NCBI GenBank assembly: GCA_018263655.1
Contig: JAANWY010000223.1
Span: forward strand, 1 to 17,737
Source: Anaerolineales bacterium
GTDB taxonomy: Bacteria; Chloroflexota; Anaerolineae; Epilineales; JAANWY01
Direction of reading: 5' to 3'
Length of the DNA: 17,737 bases
How positions within the stretch are numbered: the first letter of the stretch is position 1; each line of letters starts with the position of its first letter. The position numbers and the translations under genes were made by a program. A model generated the notes under the pieces. It did no database searches. It saw only the letters and a program-made list of their open reading frames with translations, and was not told where the DNA came from. Positions 13,863-17,737 of the stretch are shown in pieces.

Positions 13863-14645
13863 ATGAGCTTATATGACCGTCTGATCGCTGAAATCTTCCA
13901 TCGCCACGATGGCCCTAATCACGATGAATTTGAATTCGATCGCGAAGAGATGCGGGAGATTCTAGAAGAGTGGGGCGAGACTGTCAGGAATCTTGGTGAT
14001 GTTCCGTACTCATACCGTGGTGGCCGGCGGCCCTTTCCTGAAGAAATCACAGCCACAGGCAACTGGGTGATTGAGGGGCGAGGTAGAGGGCGTTATGCTT
14101 TCAGACGTCTGGCGAGGAGTCCATACATCTCAGTCCCATCTGATCTTCAAACGATCAACATTCTTGATGCCACGCCGGACATTATCCTAAAGTATGGTAG
14201 CACCGATGAGCAAGGGTTGCTAGCCAAGGTGCGTTACAATCGGCTCATCGACACCTTTCTCGGCATCACAGCATACCATCTCCAAGGTCATTTGAGAGCC
14301 TACATCGCCGAAAGCGGGCAGATCGAAATTGATGATCTGTATCTGGGCGTGGACACAGATGGAACTCAGTTCGTGATTCCTGTCGAGGCCAAGACCGAGG
14401 CCGAATCGCTGGGCGTGATTCAGGTTGTCAACTTGAACGCTTTCGGTCGGGAAAACTACCCGCAGCTCACGCTCCGTTCTGTGGCTGTCAAAGCTTGGGA
14501 AGATGGTACAATCTATTGTATCCAGTTCAATGGCGCAGTGGATAGTGATGGAATCGAGGTCATCAAGTACAAACGTTACAGGCTGATCAGAGAAGAGGCA
14601 CTGGCAAGACGGGTCGGCATCTTACATGCGGGGGAATCTCAATGA
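13863..14645 (+). CDS. Type II restriction endonuclease (PD-(D/E)XK type), partner of the downstream methyltransferase
   Basis: This encodes 260 residues. An N-terminal region (about 1-100: 'FEFDREEMREILEEWGETVR', 'ATGNWVIEGRGRGRYAFRR') precedes a catalytic region with Asp157/Asp158 in 'EIDDLYLGVD' and Glu175-Ala-Lys177 in 'FVIPVEAKTEAE', which fits D...E-x-K. Further helices and strands follow ('VIQVVNLNAFGRENYP'). The stop overlaps the methyltransferase start by ATGA, a tight coupling typical of restriction-modification pairs. The gene looks intact. The recognition sequence cannot be read from the protein. Assignment rests on the motif and on the neighbour. Confidence 0.75.
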   Translation: MSLYDRLIAEIFHRHDGPNHDEFEFDREEMREILEEWGETVRNLGDVPYSYRGGRRPFPEEITATGNWVIEGRGRGRYAFRRLARSPYISVPSDLQTINILDATPDIILKYGSTDEQGLLAKVRYNRLIDTFLGITAYHLQGHLRAYIAESGQIEIDDLYLGVDTDGTQFVIPVEAKTEAESLGVIQVVNLNAFGRENYPQLTLRSVAVKAWEDGTIYCIQFNGAVDSDGIEVIKYKRYRLIREEALARRVGILHAGESQ

Positions 14646-15988
14646 GTGATAATGCATTTGACAGAATACAAGCTGGGCGCGAACGTCAGAAGTTAGAGGA
14701 TAATGCCGTTCATGACTGGTATCAGTTTGTCCTGGCCTACCCCGATCATTTAATCGTCGATATGCTTGACCGGATTCAGGCTGACCAGGACGATCTGATC
14801 CTTGATCCCTTCTGTGGCACTGGCACCACACTCGTCGAATGCAAGAAACTCAGCATAGACTCAGTGGGAATCGATGCGAATCCCGCGTCGGTGCTCGCTT
14901 CGCAAGCGAAGACCGATTGGAGCCTTGATGCGGACCTGATCAGCCAGCTATGTGACGAAATCCTAGCCGAAGTCGAGCCCATATCTGACGCATTAATTGT
15001 GAGCGATACCCCTTTGTTCTCTGGCAATCACGATCATTCATCGCTAGAAAAAACGCTGCTGGAGCAGTCTCCAGAGGGGCAGTATCTCGTCGAGTCAGGA
15101 ATGGTTCAGCGGGGATGGATTGACGAGATTCCCCTCTACATCTCGATCGCTTTGCTATCTCAGATTAAGGAACCGGATGTCGAGGAGAAGTACAAACGTT
15201 TATTGAAAGTGGCTTTGGCATCTTGCATAGTAGAGACAGTAGCTAACGTGAGGTTCGGCCCCGAAATATACGTAGTCGATGGAAGTGGGAGCTACGATGT
15301 TGTCTCTGCCTTTAGGAATAAGGTAGGTACTATTACCGATGACCTCAAGGCAATACGTGAGATCCGCCGGCCAGGCGCCACCTCCGTTTTCGAGGGTGAC
15401 TCGCGAGAGTGTGACTGTATCTTGCAGGACGATGGTATAGATCGCATTGATCATGTCATTACTTCTCCTCCATATCCAACGGAGAAAGACTATACTCGTA
15501 ATACGCGGCTAGAACTCGTGTACCTTGGCTTTGTTTACGATCGCATCAGCCTCCAGCGTATCAAGAAGCAAATGGTACGATCTCATAGCAAAGGGATTTA
15601 TAAGAGTGACTCTGATGGTAAATGGGTGGCTGATATTCCTTACATCAAAGTCATTGCCGACGAGTTGCGTGAGAAAATCCAAACTAAGACATATGGTTTT
15701 GCTAAGCTCTACCCTCGGATCATTGAGGAGTATTTTGGTGGGATGTATCGGCACCTGATGGCTCTATCTCGCGTCATGCGATCCGGTGGCAAGGCTGCTT
15801 ATGTGGTTGGAGAACAACGCACGTATCTCCAAACATTTACACCAACCGGCACGATCCTTGCCAAATTAGCGGAAAGACCGGAGGTTGGATTGCGAGTTAA
15901 CGACGTGCTGGTCTGGCGAGTTCGTCAGGGAACGACAGGTTCCGGCGACCCGATTAAGGAAGAGATCGTCATTCTCGAGAAGACATAA
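14642..15988 (+). CDS. DNA methyltransferase (amino-methyltransferase, N4-cytosine or N6-adenine)
   Basis: This encodes 448 residues. Motif I, which binds S-adenosylmethionine, is at about residues 53-63 ('LILDPFCGTGTTLVECKKL'), with the motif II acidic residue in 'SVGIDANP'. The catalytic motif IV TSPPY is at 274-278 ('HVITSPPYPTEKDYTRNTRL'). The TSPPY form is most common in N4-cytosine enzymes but occurs in N6-adenine ones. Roughly 200 residues between motifs I and IV may hold the target-recognition part. The C-terminal 'VMRSGGKAAYVVGEQRTYLQ' fits the later strands of the fold. It overlaps the endonuclease gene by 4 nt and would protect the host from it. It looks intact. Confidence 0.85.
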   Translation: MSDNAFDRIQAGRERQKLEDNAVHDWYQFVLAYPDHLIVDMLDRIQADQDDLILDPFCGTGTTLVECKKLSIDSVGIDANPASVLASQAKTDWSLDADLISQLCDEILAEVEPISDALIVSDTPLFSGNHDHSSLEKTLLEQSPEGQYLVESGMVQRGWIDEIPLYISIALLSQIKEPDVEEKYKRLLKVALASCIVETVANVRFGPEIYVVDGSGSYDVVSAFRNKVGTITDDLKAIREIRRPGATSVFEGDSRECDCILQDDGIDRIDHVITSPPYPTEKDYTRNTRLELVYLGFVYDRISLQRIKKQMVRSHSKGIYKSDSDGKWVADIPYIKVIADELREKIQTKTYGFAKLYPRIIEEYFGGMYRHLMALSRVMRSGGKAAYVVGEQRTYLQTFTPTGTILAKLAERPEVGLRVNDVLVWRVRQGTTGSGDPIKEEIVILEKT

Positions 15989-16025
15989 CGGGCAATGGAA
16001 ACGTAAGCCAATCGCGTAGCTCACG

Positions 16026-17737
16026 ATGAACATCCAACTTCTCCTCGCGCCGGCCGCCGCCGGCAAGACCCAATTCTGTATCGAACGCATCCAACAAGTT
16101 CGCCGCGACGACCCGTTGGCGCCCATCTGGGTCATTGTGCCGGACGCTGCCGAGGCTAGAGCCTTCCGCCGCCGGCTCGCCCGAACTGGCGGCGCCATCA
16201 ACGTGCAGACGGGCACCTTCTACACCCTGTACGCCGAACTGCTGGCGATGGCCCACCAGTCCAAGGCGCGCCTCGATGACCCCGTCATCCACCGTCTGCT
16301 GCGAACCATCGTGGACGAGCTGCATGAGGCCGGCGAACTTCAATATTATGCGCTGCTTCGCGACAAGCCCGGCTTCTTCCGCGCCCTACGCACCATGATC
16401 CAGGAACTCAAGCGCGCCCGCGCCGAGTCCCAAGACTTCCTGGACGCCGTTGAAGATCGTGGTCTTCGCCTGGAAGAGCTGGCCGCCATCTACCTGCGGT
16501 ACCAGCGCTGGTTCTACAAGTCCGAATGGGCCGACGCCGAAGGGCAGGGGTGGCTGGCGGCCATCGCCCTGAAAGACACTCCCGACCTGTGTGCCAGTTG
16601 GCGCCTCCTGGTAGTGGACGGCTTCGACCAGTTCAACCCGACTCAGCTCGAAGTCCTCCGCCGGCTGGCGGCACAAACCCAGGAAACCCTCATCACCATC
16701 ACCGGTGCCCAGCCGGCGCGCCTGGCCCACCGCCGCTTCGATCGCGCCCGCGACGCTGTGGCGTCCACCCTCGGTGTGGAAGCCCAGCCTATGCCCGATG
16801 CCCAGGTTCGCCTGGCGCCGCCGCTGGCGCACCTGGAGGCGACGCTATTTGAACCAACTCCGCCGGCGCCGGCGCCATCTGACGACACACTCACCTTCCT
16901 GGAAGCACCGTCGCGGGCCGAAGAAGCGCGCGCCGCGCTCCGCTGGCTCAAGAAGAGCCACGTCCACGACGGAATACCCCTGGACGAGGTGGCCGTCATG
17001 ACCCGCGATCTGGAACCCTACCGGCCCTTCCTGGAGGAGACGGCCGCCGAATTCGGCTTGCCCTTGACGCTAGCTCAGGGCGCCTGGCTCGATGAGAACC
17101 CGGCCATCGCCGCTCTGCTCGATCTCCTGGCCCTCCCGGTCCGCCACTGGCCGAGACGCCGCGTGGTGGAAGCCTGGCGGAGCCCGTACTTCGATTGGTC
17201 CACCCAGGGCATCGAGCCGGGGGATGCCGATCTGCTCAATGCTGCAGCGCGCCACGGTCAGGTCATCGAAGGCCTCGACCAGTGGCACGAAGCGTTGGAC
17301 CGCTTGGCCGAAGCCGACAACGGCGAGGAGGAGACGGTCGCCGGCGAAGACAGCGACGAAGCAGCGGCCGTCTTGGAAGTTCCCCGTGGGCCGGCCGCGG
17401 ACGTCCTGAAAACCAAGCTTACGGCTTTCGTCCGCCGGCTTACGCCTCCAGACCACGGCACCCTCCGCGACTACACGGCTTGGCTCGAGGGACTCATCGG
17501 CGACGACCCTGATCTGGCGCCCGACGAGCAGCCATGGAGACCAGGAGACAGTCTGGGGATTGTGGCTTGCGCACGCCATGACGTCCTTCCCCGTTCTCCA
17601 CAGAGAAGAAATAGGACCGTCAATGAACATCAACCTCTCACCCCTGCACCTCCGCACCCCTGCCCCCCCGCTCCTCTGCCCCCCGCCGAGCGCGACGTCG
17701 CTGCCCTACAGCGCCTGAAAGATGTGGTGCGCAGCCT
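16026..17737 (+). CDS. addB: AddB-like helicase/PD-(D/E)XK nuclease, 5' part
   Basis: The frame is open from ATG 16026 to the right edge (570 codons). Walker A-like APAAAGKT is at residues 8-15 ('LLLAPAAAGKTQFCIERI'), with Ala where Gly is usual. 'FYTLYAELLAMAH' and a Walker B-like 'LLVVDGFDQFNPTQLEVL' around Asp198 follow the order of AddB and related ATP-dependent deoxyribonuclease subunits; 'EAPSRAEEARAALRWLKK' and 'VAVMTRDLEPYRPFLEE' are helicase-like segments. The C-terminal nuclease with its Cys cluster lies beyond the window. AddB works with AddA in double-strand break processing. Residues of about 504-553 look like a foreign proline-rich insert. Codon use returns to high GC, marking the end of the island. 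No clear ribosome-binding site is seen. Confidence 0.75.
   Translation, partial: MNIQLLLAPAAAGKTQFCIERIQQVRRDDPLAPIWVIVPDAAEARAFRRRLARTGGAINVQTGTFYTLYAELLAMAHQSKARLDDPVIHRLLRTIVDELHEAGELQYYALLRDKPGFFRALRTMIQELKRARAESQDFLDAVEDRGLRLEELAAIYLRYQRWFYKSEWADAEGQGWLAAIALKDTPDLCASWRLLVVDGFDQFNPTQLEVLRRLAAQTQETLITITGAQPARLAHRRFDRARDAVASTLGVEAQPMPDAQVRLAPPLAHLEATLFEPTPPAPAPSDDTLTFLEAPSRAEEARAALRWLKKSHVHDGIPLDEVAVMTRDLEPYRPFLEETAAEFGLPLTLAQGAWLDENPAIAALLDLLALPVRHWPRRRVVEAWRSPYFDWSTQGIEPGDADLLNAAARHGQVIEGLDQWHEALDRLAEADNGEEETVAGEDSDEAAAVLEVPRGPAADVLKTKLTAFVRRLTPPDHGTLRDYTAWLEGLIGDDPDLAPDEQPWRPGDSLGIVACARHDVLPRSPQRRNRTVNEHQPLTPAPPHPCPPAPLPPAERDVAALQRLKDVVRS
17639..17678 (+). repeat. Octanucleotide tandem array inside the AddB-like gene (5 units)
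   Basis: In eight-base steps: cacccctg, cacctccg, cacccctg, cccccccg, ctcctctg. It encodes a proline-rich run (TPAPPHPCPPAPLPP). A short heptamer-like run (ggagacc, aggagac, agtctgg; 17536-17556) lies at the other end of the same atypical segment. Confidence 0.65.

Overview
The window looks like chromosomal DNA of a GC-rich environmental bacterium, most likely a member of the Chloroflexota (Anaerolineae/Caldilineae-like). The inference rests on secreted proteins carrying CARDB, 'WNLVS' and dockerin/TSP3 modules, a VIT/vWA protein, short tandem heptanucleotide arrays, and very frequent GCCGGC palindromes. I could not confirm the taxon by searching.

Layout. (1) Positions 1-3321: three consecutive exported-protein genes on the plus strand (a large multidomain protein open at its 5' end, a dockerin-type protein, and a TSP3-repeat membrane-anchored protein). 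All three share one ~100-residue beta-rich domain. (2) Positions 3196-4634: a regulatory pocket. It holds an OmpR-type response regulator whose phospho-acceptor Asp is Asn, the stump of a second response regulator, and two inverted copies of a ~100-bp non-autonomous element. Each copy has ~31-bp terminal inverted repeats, two internal hairpins and its own 8-bp target duplication. The first copy landed in the last codons of the TSP3 gene and supplies its present stop codon. (3) Positions 4635-6977: a VIT + vWA exported protein with a Cys-containing C-terminal anchor. (4) Positions 6978-7945: gene debris, comprising a HAD-like scrap, an OsmC gene whose catalytic Cys codon reads TGA (selenocysteine or nonsense), and a frameshifted C-terminus of a type ISP restriction-modification enzyme. 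(5) Positions 7946-8790: an AbiEi antitoxin gene with only the first ~60 codons of its AbiEii toxin. (6) Positions 8794-15988: a defence island of visibly lower GC. It contains a DUF2357/PD-(D/E)XK nuclease, a McrB-like AAA+ motor interrupted by one in-frame TAG, a NucS-like PD-(D/E)XK protein interrupted by one in-frame TGA at a Trp position, then an intact restriction endonuclease plus DNA methyltransferase pair overlapping by 4 bp. (7) Positions 16026-end: the 5' part of an AddB-like helicase/nuclease gene with a repeat-derived proline-rich insert.

How it fits together. The island seems to be an imported module placed against a truncated abiE locus. Its first transcription unit (nuclease, AAA+ motor, accessory nuclease) resembles a modification-dependent McrBC-type system and is doubly broken by point nonsense codons. 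The second unit (type II restriction-modification) is intact. One reading is that a methyl-directed nuclease conflicted with the resident methyltransferase and was inactivated. The strongest single observation is the small mobile element: removing copy 1 and one copy of its target duplication restores a plausible original C-terminus for the host gene.
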